From the NCBI GenBank assembly GCA_002335605.1, contig BEDY01000002.1, positions 806,001 to 870,000 on the forward strand: 64,000 bases of DNA. Direction: 5' to 3'. The stretch is from Prillingera fragicola (lineage: Eukaryota > Basidiomycota > Tremellomycetes > Trichosporonales > Trichosporonaceae). The stretch's first letter is position 1. Each line of letters starts with the position of its first letter. The notes under the pieces were generated by a model. It did not search any database. It saw nothing but the letters and a program-made list of their open reading frames with translations, and was not told the origin of the DNA. This document shows, one piece after another, positions 43,436 through 55,419 of the stretch. The translations under genes and the position numbers were made by a program.

Positions 43436-46400
43436 ATGGCCGCCCCTCCCCTGACACCAGGGCTGACACCAAACGGTCTCGACACGCCAACAGCAGAAAT
43501 CGTCGCAGAGTTGCGGGACGAAAGCAAAGAGTACAACTTCTCCATAGAGGACGCCCGTAAACACCAACAGGTGATCAAGCCCGAGCAGGTCAGTACCTCA
43601 ATCCCTGGGACTGGACTGCGAAAGAACCTTGGTGTGCCCGCCGAGCATGTCGACGAGGAAGCCGACAAGCAAAACGGCAGCGCCCGCCCACCACATCCCA
43701 ATGACTCTGAACATGCCGACCACCTACCGGCGGCTGCCAAGGGTGACGACGACCCAAACGCCGTTGAGCGGGCTTCCGAGCAGGAGGGCGCTACAGGAAG
43801 CGGTCCCGGCGGTCACGAGCAGAAACTCGGCCTCGACATGGTCGAGGGCCAGGACGAAGAGGACCCTATCGAATCCAAGGAAGAGTTCTTTCCCGACGGT
43901 CAGCCAATGGCGCTCAGCCATGAAGCCGCTGTCTTCAAGGACGAAATGGGACGAGTGACTGCGTCTATGCCAGGTGTCAAGGATCAAGAGCCTCCCGGGC
44001 CCCGAAACGAGATTGAGCTGAAACCTCGCATCGCAGAGCTGCAGGTAGGTCACGCCACCCATAGCTGATGTGTGTTTGCTAACCACGTTATAGTTTCACA
44101 CACTCAACACTGATGCCGGACGTACCGGTCCCCTTCTCAACATAACCCGCGACGGTGAAGACGAAGTTGTTACCAACGACCCCAGCGAACTGGTTGGAGA
44201 AGGCACTCTCGTCGAGGAGGGTCTAGGAGCCGCTCCTCCCCCCGTGGGCAATGTTGAAGGCTGGAACGATCAAGGTGTCGTAGGACACTGGCGTAGTGCT
44301 ATCGGTCCCGGCCAAGACTCGACCCCGATGACAGATATTCGCGAGCGACACGGCCACGGACGGTGGCACCACGAGCATGAAGTCAAGGGTAACGGCCACG
44401 CCAAGGGCAAGGGCAAGGACAAGGCAGATGGATTCGTCTCTGAGCCTTCGCCATTACGCCAGGAGGCACAGACTTATGCCGACGGAACACCCATCGGCTC
44501 GACTGCCCCGGCAAATGCCACTCCTGTCACCCCCACGCAGCGCGCCGGTCTGTCCAGCGCAGATGAATCGGGTACTGGACGACCAGTGCGGCCCAGCGCC
44601 GTGCGTCGCTTCACACGTATGCTCCCCGGCCGTCATCAGCCGCACGCGACGCAGCATACCTCGACCAATGCTGCGCCGACCATCACCAATGAGATCTTGA
44701 TGGGAGGTCTGCCAGTCATGCTGCTCAAGACGTGGCTTGACCGTGACGAGGATGGCCACCGCGCTGTTCCCGTCATGATGGGCAACTTGCGCTTCCGCGT
44801 CGGTGACAGTGTCTCGATACGCAGCGGTGGCAAGCAAACCGGACGTGAGGTGTTCAAGATTGAGTGCGAGTATGGCGACGGCGTCATCAAGTGGGTCGTT
44901 TACCGCGAGCTACGCGACTTCCTGTCCCTTCACGCGCACTACAAGGCTGCCAACATTGGAACAGGTATCAGTCACCTTCGTTCCTCTCGCCGCGTTCAGA
45001 TCCCCGAGTTTCCTCGCAACTGTAAGCTATCACACGCGAATGCCACCACTGACTCTAGCCATTCCTGGATGGTACCGCGACAAGACGTCCTACAAGGCTG
45101 TCGAAAAGCTTGATCGCCATTTCGAAGCAAGCGAGAAGCCAGTCGAAAACGAAAAGGACCAGCCGCCTCCTCCCGCTAATAGCAGACAGGCGGGCGAGTG
45201 GGGAGCTGCATCGCGCGATGCTCTACAGCAGTACCTGATTGATCTCATCCGTGCTGTCGTGAGTCCCTGCCCGGTCTGGACCCCGCTGACAATCTAGATG
45301 TTCCGCCCAGAGTCAAACCGCCTGTGCATTTTCTTTGAGCTCTCTGCACTGACGGTGGCGCTCGCCCCGCGCGGTGGATTCCAGGGCAAGGCAGGCTTGA
45401 TCAAGCTACCAAGCATGGACGTCAGCCGTAAGAACACCCAGCCACGCATTCTGCCTCACAAGTGGAAGCAGCACCGCAAGCCAAAGTGGTTTATTGTTCG
45501 CGAGTCCTACTTTGTGGCGACCGAGGGTCCTGAAGAAACTGAAATCTACGACGTCTTCCTCCTCGATCCCGACTTTACCATTGAGCGCCCGAAGCGCGCG
45601 TACCGCAAGGGCTTGCATCTTCTTTCTGGAACGGGGTGCGTCTGCGTCAGGTGCGCTGGGAATGACAATGGACACTGACTCTGCAGCGGAGGCACCAAAG
45701 CCATCACCAACGGGGACGACCGCGCCCCCGAAGACGAATACGACGAGGATGACACGGACAAGAACGCGTCTCGCCACACGTTTTACGTTTCCAACTCTCA
45801 GCGTCGCGTCAAGCTCGTGGCGCGCAATGCCCGCCAAATGCACCAGTTTATCGTGTCCATGGAGCGGGTGGCCATGCAGTCAATCTGGTCGGGTCGCAAC
45901 CGTTTCGACTCGTTTGCGCCTATCCGCGTCAATGTTGCCGCCCAGTGGCTCGTCGATGGTCGCGACTACTTTTGGAACCTTAGCCGTGCAATCAACATGG
46001 CAAAGTCGCGCATCTATATCCACGACTGGTGGGTTTCGCCTGAAATCTACCTTCGTCGCCCCGGTGACGAGCGCTATCGCCTCGACAACCTGCTCAAGCG
46101 CAAGGCCGAAGAGGGCGTGCGCATCTTTCTCATCATCTACAACGAGGTGTCAGCCAAGACTACCCCTGTCGAGAGTCTGTACGTCAAGAAAAAGCTCACA
46201 AACTTGCACCCCAACATCATGTTGCAACGCTCGCCGTCGCACTTGCCTAACGGCACCTTTTACTGGTCGCACCACGAAAAGCTCTGCGTTATCGATGAGA
46301 CCATTGCGTTCATGGGTGGTCTCGACTTGTGCTTTGGTCGCTGGGACACATCGCAGCATGTCCTCACCGACGAGGACTATACCGCGCAAACTGGCCCGGA

Positions 46401-48884
46401 CGCACCTGTATGGATAGGCAAAGATTACTGGAACGAGCGCATCGCCGAGTTTGCGGACTTGGATAAGCCATTTGAAGACATGTTTGACCGCAAGAAGACG
46501 GCCCGCATGCCATGGCACGACGTCGGTCTCCAGCTCGTTGGCCAACCTGCTCGTGACCTGTGCCGCCACTTTATCCAGCGCTGGAACTATCTTTTGCGCA
46601 CCAAGAACCACACGCGCAAAATGCCATTCCTTCTTCCGCCAGCCGACTTTACCGAGCGTGAGCTCATCGACCTCAAACTCCAGGGTACATGTGAGGTGCA
46701 GATTTGCCGGTCCGTCGGTCCGTGGTCCATGGGCACGGCGACCAAGGTCGAGCACTCGATTCAGAACGCGTACGTAAAGTCGATCCAGCTCAGTGAACAC
46801 TTTGTGTACATTGAGAACCAGTTCTTCATCACATCGACAGTTGTCGACGGTATCAAGATTGAGAACGGCATCGGGGACGCGCTTGTGCAGCGTATCATCC
46901 GCGCGCACAAGCACGGAGAGCAGTGGCGTGCTTGCGTCGTCATTCCCTTGCTTCCAGGCTACACTCACCCCGTCGACACTCCGGAGGGTAGCTCTGTGCG
47001 TCTCATTCTCGAGTGCCAGAACCGCACCATTTGCCGTGGTACCCACTCGATCTTTACGCGTCTCCGCAAGGAGGGTATCAACCCAGACGACTACATTGGC
47101 TTTTTCTCGCTTCGTGGCTGGGCAAAGTTCAACTCGGGTGCTCTGACCACTGAACAGGTGTACATTCACGGTAAAACGATGATTGTCGACGACCGTATTG
47201 TTCTTTGTGGCTCTGCCAACATTAACGAGCGCTCTCAGCGTGGAGACCGCGACTCGGAGCTCGTCGCTGTTGTCCGCGACACGGACATGATCGACGGTAC
47301 CATGGCCGGCAAGCCATTCAAGGTCGGCCGCTACGCCCACACTCTGCGCATGCGCCTGATGCGCGAGCACGTGGGCGTAGACGTGGACGCGATCGAGGAG
47401 GATGAGCTCATGCTGCGCAAGCCTGTTGCGGACCGAAAGGACATAGCGCTCTGGGACCCGGACAATGAGCAGGACGACGACCAGCAGCGCCGTGGAATAA
47501 CGCGAGTCAAGAGGAGCACACCTCAGGCGCGTCTAAGGCGTACCATGGTGTCAGCCGCACGCAGTGCTGGTCACGGTCTTATGGAAAACCGGAAGAATGA
47601 CTTGGAAAAGTTTGCCCAGAAAGTCAGACACCCTCTGGCTGCGACGCTGGGCGACTCGGGGCCGTCCAAGGACGAGGGTGGTGATCCTAGCGAGCACCGC
47701 GACATTGGCGTCGACGGCCAGGAGATAGAAGGGTTTGCCAGCTCGGTAGTGCCAACGCTTGAGGAGAAGACTGTTGCCGAGCGCCGACCGGATCAGACCC
47801 ACTCCAATGGCCAACCTCTGTTTGGCTTGAGGGAGGACCCGGATGAAGATGACGCACCAGAAGAGGCGACTGTCGGCCGCAAGGAGGAGGCGCAGGCCAA
47901 CGAGCTCCAGTACCATCCCAAGGAACGCGCCCCGGAAAAGTTTGGTGTGCCAGCCAAAGCCCCCGACGCCGACGATGTTGTGCCACGCAAGGACGACGAG
48001 CTGCTGGAGGCCGAAAAGGACGATGACATTGTTCAGGCGCGCAAGCTGCTGCGCAAGCACCTGTCTGCCAAGGTCGGTGCCGACCCCTGGAACATGCCTA
48101 CGCCCACGCCCATCATTGACCCGAATCGCTTCCACGACCCGCTCGACAAGACGTTTTGGAACGACATGTGGGTTGCTGTTGCTGTACACAACACCCAGAT
48201 CTTCCGCAAGGTCTTCCGCTGCATCCCCGACGACCTTATCACGACCTGGGCGCAGTACAAGGCGTTTGCCAACCATTCCGACAAGTTTGGGCGTACAGAG
48301 GAAGCGGCCGAGCACGGCGGCGACACAAAGGTCACGCACGATGCAGGTGGCAGTGGCGGTGGCACGGTCGGTCCCGCGGGTGGCGAGACCAAGACCAACG
48401 AAGCAGCCGGCACCAACAAGGGAACGGCACCGCACGGACGGCGCGGCGGTGACCCGGACGGTATTCCGGGCTCTGGCAGCCTCAGCGGACATCTCTCCGC
48501 TGCCATGCCCGGGCGTGGCCGTTCGAGCAGCAGTGCCAGCTCCAACGGCGGCGGTGGCATCCCGGGCATTCCCACAGGTGCAGGCGACCGCTCGCCTCTG
48601 GGTGACGGCAGCAGCAGCAGCAGCTCCAGCGACGACAGCGAGAAGGAGCAAGAATACAAGCCGTCGGGCGAGGACGAGCCGTGGTCGCAGTGGGAGCTCG
48701 ACATGATGGAGGAGCTGCTGGAGGAGGTCCGCGGACACCTCGTCATCTACCCTACGCGGTTCCTCGAGGCTGAGGACATGGCCAACAACTTCCTTTTCAA
48801 TGTAAGTGTCCACACACTGTGCTGGGAGTATCCGCTGACGCGACACAGCAAGAACGTATTCTGCCGTTGCTCATCTTCGACTAG
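43436..48884 (+). CDS. SPO14: Phospholipase D (SPO14/PLD1 type)
   Basis: Six exons, 43436-44044, 44094-45021, 45059-45258, 45298-45635, 45687-48801 and 48849-48884, give 1741 residues. Introns are 49, 37, 39, 51 and 47 nt. The start is MAAPPLTPGLTP. A PX-like region (VVYRELRDFLSLHAHYKAANIGTGISHLRSSR) is followed by a PH-like region (HKWKQHRKPKWFIVRESYFV). The two catalytic HKD motifs are HHEKLCVIDE (about residue 886) and HGKTMIVDD (about 1185), each in its family context. The enzyme hydrolyses phosphatidylcholine to phosphatidic acid and choline at membranes. The last 500 residues are acidic and low-complexity with Ser and Gly runs; the final exon of 36 nt ends in RILPLLIFD. The frame before it would otherwise read through the intron. 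Confidence 0.95.
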
Positions 48885-50457
48885 TCGTGCAGCCGGGCTG
48901 TTTGCTACTGTAGTTGCACTCTTCTCGTCAGATTCTCATTCTCATTGTTCATTAGGTTTCCTTTACATTGTGTATTCTATACTAATTCTCGCTCGCGTAG
49001 AGCTCCTTGCATTGCCATCGGTCCCGTTATCATTAGTTTGCTTCAATGTAATGAATGACAGAGAGCTTTTTGGTGGGCACTCGAGTTGTCTGCCGTTGCT
49101 GTGCCCACTTGCTCTTCAGTCCTTCTCGCCTCTGCCCACTTGATCAGCACTTCTCGCCCACCTCTCTCGAGCCCAAGAGCTGTCCGTCACTGCGCGATAC
49201 CGGCCGACCGTCGGCGGCTGTGGCCGACGCCGCGGTCAAGTCCGACCACACCTGCAGTTCGGTTGTGTCAACTTTCAAGAAGCCGGGTGATCAACATTCC
49301 GCCCAGCACGGCCAGCTCTTCCGCGCTTACCGCGGACACATGCCTGTGGTTTGTGGTCACTGTGGTCGTGCGAGCGACGCAGGTGACTGCATGGCTGGCG
49401 ACGTCGTGGGCACCGGCTTTGGATGAAGGGGTGGCATTGCCGGTATTAGGCTCCAGGCACACGAAGTGTTTGGTTCGAGTTGACAACGGCGAGACGAGGC
49501 ATGTGAGGGCTCGGCTATTCAGGCATCACTCTGGCGCTCAGGACTATGAGTTTGTTTGTGAGCCTGGCAGATCAGCTTGGCCAGCGATGGAACGACCAGG
49601 TCGGCCACGTTCAGCACTACTGGTGAGCATGACAAGGGTGCATGGGAGTGGACTTTGTGGGGAGCTAGGGACACTGGCAACAGTGATAGGGTAATGGTCG
49701 GGCAAATTTCGGGGCTCCGAACAAAATTGGCACACTATCTCGGTGGATCTCAGGGCAGCCACGTTGCTCGTACGCCCGTGGCCCGTGACTGCATCCTCGG
49801 AGGCTCGGCGCTGCCAGCTGTCTGCCTGCAGCAGTACCACCCTGGCCGAGGCAGAGGGAAGGTTGAGCGCCCTAGGCCCGCTCCCAGCATGTGGAACGCG
49901 GCGCCCACTCCGGCAACCGGCAAAGTGGCCCAGCCAGTACGTAGTCGCACCACTTGGTCCGAAAGGTGTTGCTGACTTTGCTGCCCCACCATTGGCACAA
50001 CAGCTCCCACTCGCATTCGCATTCCTCCCACTCACAGTATCTTGTCACAACACTACTGCATAGCATCAATCGCCAAACAACTCTTCCCCACGCACACTCT
50101 CCAAGTCGCCAGATACGGCGCCGAGGGGCGGTCAACACACTTGCACCTACACAAGACTTTTCGCCGGCAATCTCGTACGAGCATCCACCGCACCGACCGT
50201 GACCCTTGCCCCCAAACCCCAACGCCTCCAAGGCGTGTGCATACTTTGAATTTCTAGAAGTCAGCAGACGAGCGGGTGACATCTCCCCAACATCTCCGAC
50301 CTGCATATAGACTGGCGAGCCGCGACAGTGGCGACACGATTGACAGCGCGACAAGTCTCCACGCGCTGCTGACAAACCCCAACCTGTCCGTCACGCGACC
50401 TCCACCCACGTTCAATCATCCACCATTTCGTCCACACAGGCTCGCACGCAGCGCATC
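48885..50457. other. Long intergenic region upstream of pantothenate kinase
   Basis: About 1.57 kb. Open frames of 70-200 codons occur on both strands, overlap each other and resemble no family. Their compositions (Ser, Arg, Pro, Cys) look like GC-driven chance frames. Pyrimidine-rich tracts near 49990-50040 probably belong to the pantothenate kinase leader. Confidence 0.45.
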
Positions 50458-52696
50458 ATGTCCTTGCCGGACATTAGCATCCCCCAGGCGCGCCGCATCG
50501 CTGTGGACACGACCGGCGCGCAGATTGTCCAGGAGGAGAGTCCCGCGGTAAGTTGCAAGCTCCGGTCCATTCCGCCATCGACCCCTCGGCAACAAACTCT
50601 TGTCGCAGAGGCGTGAGATAAGCACGCCCCAATGCTCCAACTGATCACTTTGAGCGCACAGGCTGACGTGACCAGACCCGAGACTCTCGCGGCATCTACC
50701 TCCCGCACTACATCGAGCCTGTGTCGCACATTGCTATTGACGTGAGTGGGCGAGTTTTCAATCTATTTCCGAGATGATGGCGTGGGGAGAATGCGTTACC
50801 GTGGCTTTCAGCGAGTTCCATGCTGTCAGTCGCGGCGAGCACGCTGCTCGGCGCCTAGCTTGGGAGTGGCATTCCTCGGCTAGCAAGGCCGAGGTGACGC
50901 ACTGTCACTTGCGCGACGTTGCCTGCAGCCTTGAAGGAGTGCCCTTCGAGTTTGTTACTGGAGGGCGCGTTGCCGCGACGCCCATGAGCCGCGTATGGTG
51001 CTCAGTACTGCCTTATCTGTCCGATCTTCCAGCCTCCGGTATTCGCATACTGACAACCCAGATTGGAGGCTCGCTCGCCAAAGTAATCTACTTTACGCGC
51101 TCCTCGCAGCCCGTGTCGACCACACCCCCCGCTTCCGACCCCTCATCCCCCTTCCTTGCGCCAGCGCAGACCGTCTCCTCCCCTCCGGCATGTTGCTCAG
51201 CAGGCCTTCCCTCCCCCGAGGCGTTCTTGCAAGAGGGCCAGCCGCTATCTGGATATGCGACTCCTGAGCGCCAGAGGCCAGCCGTGAACGGCGCCCTCAC
51301 CCCCGCCATTTTGGACAAGGTCCGGGTACGCTCAGAGACCCGCATGCGCGGCCGAGGAAAGGTCAACGGTGGTGGTCGATGGGCACGACGAGGCTCTGTG
51401 CCAGACCCGCTGCCTGGAGGTCTAGTCAACTTTGCGCGATTCGAGACGGAACGTGTGGACGACCTTATCGAATTCCTCAAAGAGCTGATCGAGGAGAGCG
51501 CAAAGGCCAACCGCGTGAGCCTGGAGCGTATGAAGAGCATGGTCAAGGTCATGGCGACTGGCGGTGGTGCGCACCGTTTCTACAACCAGCTCGTGTCGGA
51601 ACTCGGTGTCGAGGTCCGACGGGAAGAGGAGATGGAGTGCCTCATCCTGGGATTGGGCTTTGTTGCTCGAGTTCCCGAGGAGGTGTTCTGGTTCTCAGAG
51701 GAGCTGGTTTACAAGGTGTCACACCCCGACGCCCCTGACGCAGTGGCCGAGCCACTGCTGACCATTCCTGCCGCCGAGTTGCCGCGCCCCTCACCAACGC
51801 CGCCGGCGTACCAGGTCACCTTTGCTGCGGCCGACGATGAGCAGCCGGTATTCCCTTGCTTGATTGTCAACATTGGCTCTGGAGTGTCTATTGTCAAGGT
51901 CGACGAGGACGGATCGTTTGAGCGTGTGAGCGGTACTTCACTTGGAGGTGGAACTCTGTGGGGCTTGTTATCGCTTCTTACAGACGCAAGCACCTTTGAC
52001 GAGATGCTGTTGCTGTCCGAGGCAGGAGACAATTCCGCCGTCGACATGTTGGTCGGTGACATTTACGGCAGCGACTACAACAAGATTGGACTCAAGTCGT
52101 CCACCATTGCGTCGTCCTTCGGCAAGGTGTTCAAGCACGGCGAGGGTGGCCGTAAAAAGCTGTTCAAGCAGGAGGATATTGCTCGTTCGCTCCTGTACGC
52201 CATCTCGAACAACATAGGCCACATTGCGTACATGAACGCGGCCAAGTATGGCCTCGACCGAGTCTTCTTTTCCGGCTGCTTTATCCGCGGCCACGCCGCA
52301 ACCATCTCGACCTTGTCGTACGCTATCCGTTTCTGGTCCAAGGGAACGATGCGCGCCAATTTTTTGCGCCACGAGGGCTTCCTCGGCGCCATGGGCGCGT
52401 GGATCAAGAACGTGGACCCGAGCGTGGTCGAAGCCGACGAGTGCCAGATCAGCGGCGCTGCAGCCAAGCTGCGCGCCAGCGCCAACTCGTCTGCCTCTGC
52501 GACCCCGAGCTCCTCTGGCTCGGCACCCCGGACACCATTGGCCAGCAGCACGACGGCAGCCAACGGCGCAGTCGAGACGACACCGCTCGCTAATGGCATG
52601 TGTGGATCGACCGACAGTGAATCATTAGTAAACGACCAGCCAAAGAGCCGAGCAGGGAGCGTCGCGAGCGACGTGAGCAAGTTGAGCCTTTCATGA
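50458..52696 (+). CDS. CAB1: Pantothenate kinase (eukaryotic type II)
   Basis: Three exons, 50458-50547, 50676-50741 and 51062-52696, give 596 residues. The ATG gives MSLPDISIPQARRIAVDTTG. The second exon ends in YIEPVSHIAIDI, and splicing to exon 3 rebuilds the ATP-binding start HIAIDIGGSLAKVIYF, which is the family hallmark. Further marks are GLVNFARFET, VMATGGGAHRFY, CLIVNIGSGVSIVKV, SGTSLGGGTLWGL, DIYGSDYNKIGLKSSTIASSFGK and FSGCFIRGH. The enzyme catalyses the first step of coenzyme A synthesis. A Pro/Ser/Arg-rich insertion (residues about 75-140) lies between the first strands and is larger than in animal enzymes. Intron 2 is 320 nt, the longest in the window, and is open in the frame of exon 3 from 50774 on. 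Confidence 0.93.
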
Positions 52697-52950
52697 GTGC
52701 CAGAGTTGAGAGAAGAGCTAGCCCCTTTCATCCATTCATCTGAGATATTTTCATGCAGACGACGGCGACGACGACGACATGTGGGCGGCCAGAGGGGGCC
52801 GTAGGAGAAGCAGTTAGCATATGCATTGCCTTGAAGATTATCTGCGCTCCGAAGCCAGAGGCGACTGATTACATGCCGAGACACATTGCCAATGCCACCT
52901 TGCTCTGCCGCCTCGGTCATTATCTCATACTCTACGGTGCATCACATTAT

Positions 52951-54730
52951 CTACAGCATAAACGTAAGGGGCTGCTCGAGGTAGCCCTTGAACGCCTGGA
53001 GCCAGCGGGCGCCAACGGCGCCGTCGACGGTACGGTGATCCGACGAAAGGGTAACGTTCATGACGTTGACAGTCTTGAAGCCCTTGGGGTCCTCGGGGGC
53101 GGGGACGAGCTTGGGTCCGCTCTTGCCGACGGCAAGGATACACGACTGAGGGGGGTTGATGATGGCGGTAAAGTGGTCAATGCCAAACATGCCCAGGTTG
53201 GAGATGGTAAAGGTGCCGCCCTGGTACTCGTCGGGCTTGAGCTTGCCGTCACGAGCCTTGCCGGCCAGAGACTTGGTCTCGGCAGAAATGGTCGAAAGGC
53301 CCTTGGCGCCAGCGTCCTTGATGATAGGGGTGATGAGGCCAGTGGGGGTAGCGACAGCAACCGAAATGTCGGCCTTCTTGTATCTGAGCCAAGTTAGTAC
53401 GTTTTCGGGTTGACTCGCTCGGTTACTCACTGCCTGATCGAGTCACCGAGCCATGCCGAGTTGGCCTCGGGAACGTCACCGAGCGCAAGCGCGGCGGCCT
53501 TGACGATAAAGTCGTTGACCGAAAGCTTGCTCTTGCCCTCGCTGGCCTTGTTGAAGACCTGGCGGAGCTTGAGCAGGCGGTCGACCTCGATCTCGACAGT
53601 CAAGTAGTAGTGGGGGATGTCACGCTTGCTCTCGGTAAGACGCTTGCCAATGACCTTGCGCATGTTCGAGGTGGGGGTGTCCTCAAAGTCGGCAGCGGGG
53701 GCAGCGGCCGCACCGGAAGCGGCGGGGGCGGCAGCAGCTCCACCCTTGAACTTCTGGACGTCCTCCTAATCTGGGTCAGCTCAATTCGCCGCTTGCTTCA
53801 ACATGACACTCACAGAGGTGATGCGGCCCTCGGGGCCAGTGCCCTTGACCTGGCCAAGAGGAATGCCCTTCTCGAGCGCAATCTTACGAGCAAGGGGCGA
53901 CGCAAAGTAGGTGGGCTTGTCACCCTTGGGGGGCTCAGCGAGGGCAGGCTTCGACTCGGCCTTGGGGGCCTCGGGATTGGCCTCGTTCTTCGAGGGCTCC
54001 TCAGACTTCTTGGGGGCAGACTTCTTGTCGGTAACCTTCTCCTGGGCAGCGTCCTCGTGGGGCACCTCCTCAGTGACATCGGCCTCGGCGGCAACCTTGT
54101 CGGCGCCAGCCAAGTCGTCGCCTTCCTCACCGATGACGGCAATGGTGCTGCCGACCTGAATGTTCTTCGAGCCATCGGCCTTCTGTAGTGGTGTGAGTTG
54201 ATGTTCATTGTTGTTGTTGCGGATGATAACAGCCAGGTGCAAGTTTTGCACACAGGGGTGGAGGGCGCCCGAGCTCTGTTGCCGGCGGCAAAGATGCTAG
54301 GTACTCACAACAATCTTGGCAAGGATGCCGTCGTCCTGGGCCTCGACATCGATGGTAGCCTTGTCGGTCTCAATCTCGAGAAGGACGTCACCAGCCGAGA
54401 AGTTCTCGCCCTCCTTCTTCTTCCAAGAGGCAATGCCGCCCTCGGTCATGGTAGGCGACATGGCTGGCATCTTGAACTTTGCCAGCTCGGCGACCGCAGC
54501 CGACGTGCGGAGGGCTGTAGCATGTGCCAGCGGCAGTTGCAATGACGATCATGACAGTCGTGATAGATAGAAGCGAGTATAGTGTAGCAATGACGGCCGT
54601 CGGGTTAGCTTATACCCCCGGCGGAGAGACTGGACTGGCTGCTGCAGAAAGAGCAAGACTCACAGCGCGAAGCCGAAGCACGGGCGCCGTAGACGACCTG
54701 GCGCCTGGCAGCGTGGGCAAAGGTCATCAT
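52951..54730 (-). CDS. LAT1: Pyruvate dehydrogenase E2, dihydrolipoamide acetyltransferase
   Basis: Five exons on the minus strand, 54730-54664, 54514-54309, 54182-53814, 53765-53431 and 53383-52951, give 469 residues. Introns are 149, 126, 48 and 47 nt. Two Mets at 54730 and 54727 are equivalent starts. The N-terminus ([22 protein letters not shown]) is a mitochondrial presequence. The lipoyl domain has [14 protein letters not shown] and [10 protein letters not shown], where the Lys carries lipoate. A peripheral-subunit binding segment follows ([28 protein letters not shown]), then an Ala/Pro linker and the catalytic core ([28 protein letters not shown] with the active-site His). It is the core of the pyruvate dehydrogenase complex in the mitochondrial matrix, making acetyl-CoA. 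The gene converges on pantothenate kinase, a CoA synthesis gene. Confidence 0.96.
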
Positions 54731-55419
54731 CTTTGCGAGCTAGTGTGGTGTGGGTATGAAGGATGGTAGGAGAGTGACAACTTTTGACGGGGACGTCGTT
54801 GAACGCCATGGACAGCTTGCACCCACATGTCTCGGCCAGCCAGGTCTGCACACGGCCAGCCGTCGTTGCGCGGGGCGGCAGCGTGTGCGCTCTGGGGCGG
54901 AGGTCACGTTCCGTCCGCCGGGCCGGGGTCACCTGCCAATCCTCACCCAGCAGCGCGGAAGACGAATCTTGCCTCGTCGGCATTTTGACTCAAATCGCCG
55001 GCGGCAAGGGGGCGGCAAGTGGACGCTGGTGACGTCGTGGGGTGGGGTGGGAGCGGCAGTTGCAGTGGGGTTTGGTGGTGGGGCAAGAGGTATCTTGGAC
55101 AGGTTGTGAGAACACACCTGCATAGGGCTACAAATGCTTATGCTTGCCTCTTACTACACTTTCTGATCTTCTAGTAGCCCCAACTTCCCGAGCTTGCATG
55201 CATGCACAAAGAGTGCATGACCATCTGTTACACGCCACGCCAGTTACCGCTCATGCATGCAGCGCCACACCAAAGTCAAATTCAAACTCGGTCTATTTGC
55301 TTCCGGGTCGCGTGGCACATCTGCTTCCGCTCAACACCGTTAATTGTTTTTGGTGGAGGTCGGCCACTCGTTCACAATCAGAATCGACACACTCGCCCTT
55401 CCTCGCCTAATCAATCACA
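54731..55419. promoter_or_regulatory. Divergent promoter region (PDH E2 / CSL4)
   Basis: This region of 689 bases lies between two divergent start codons. It contains a GCATGCATGC palindrome (about 55194-55205) and a second copy of GCATGC near 55252. Frames are short. No RNA gene or TATA box was recognised. Confidence 0.45.

Noticed and set aside
46150..48846. Long minus-strand frames (406 and 431 codons)
   Set aside because: Both are antisense to phospholipase D, which has two HKD motifs and clear splice sites. They look like GC-driven chance frames.
49469..49485. GGTTCGAGTTGAC, possible tRNA B box
   Set aside because: No cloverleaf or A box could be built with the flanking sequence.
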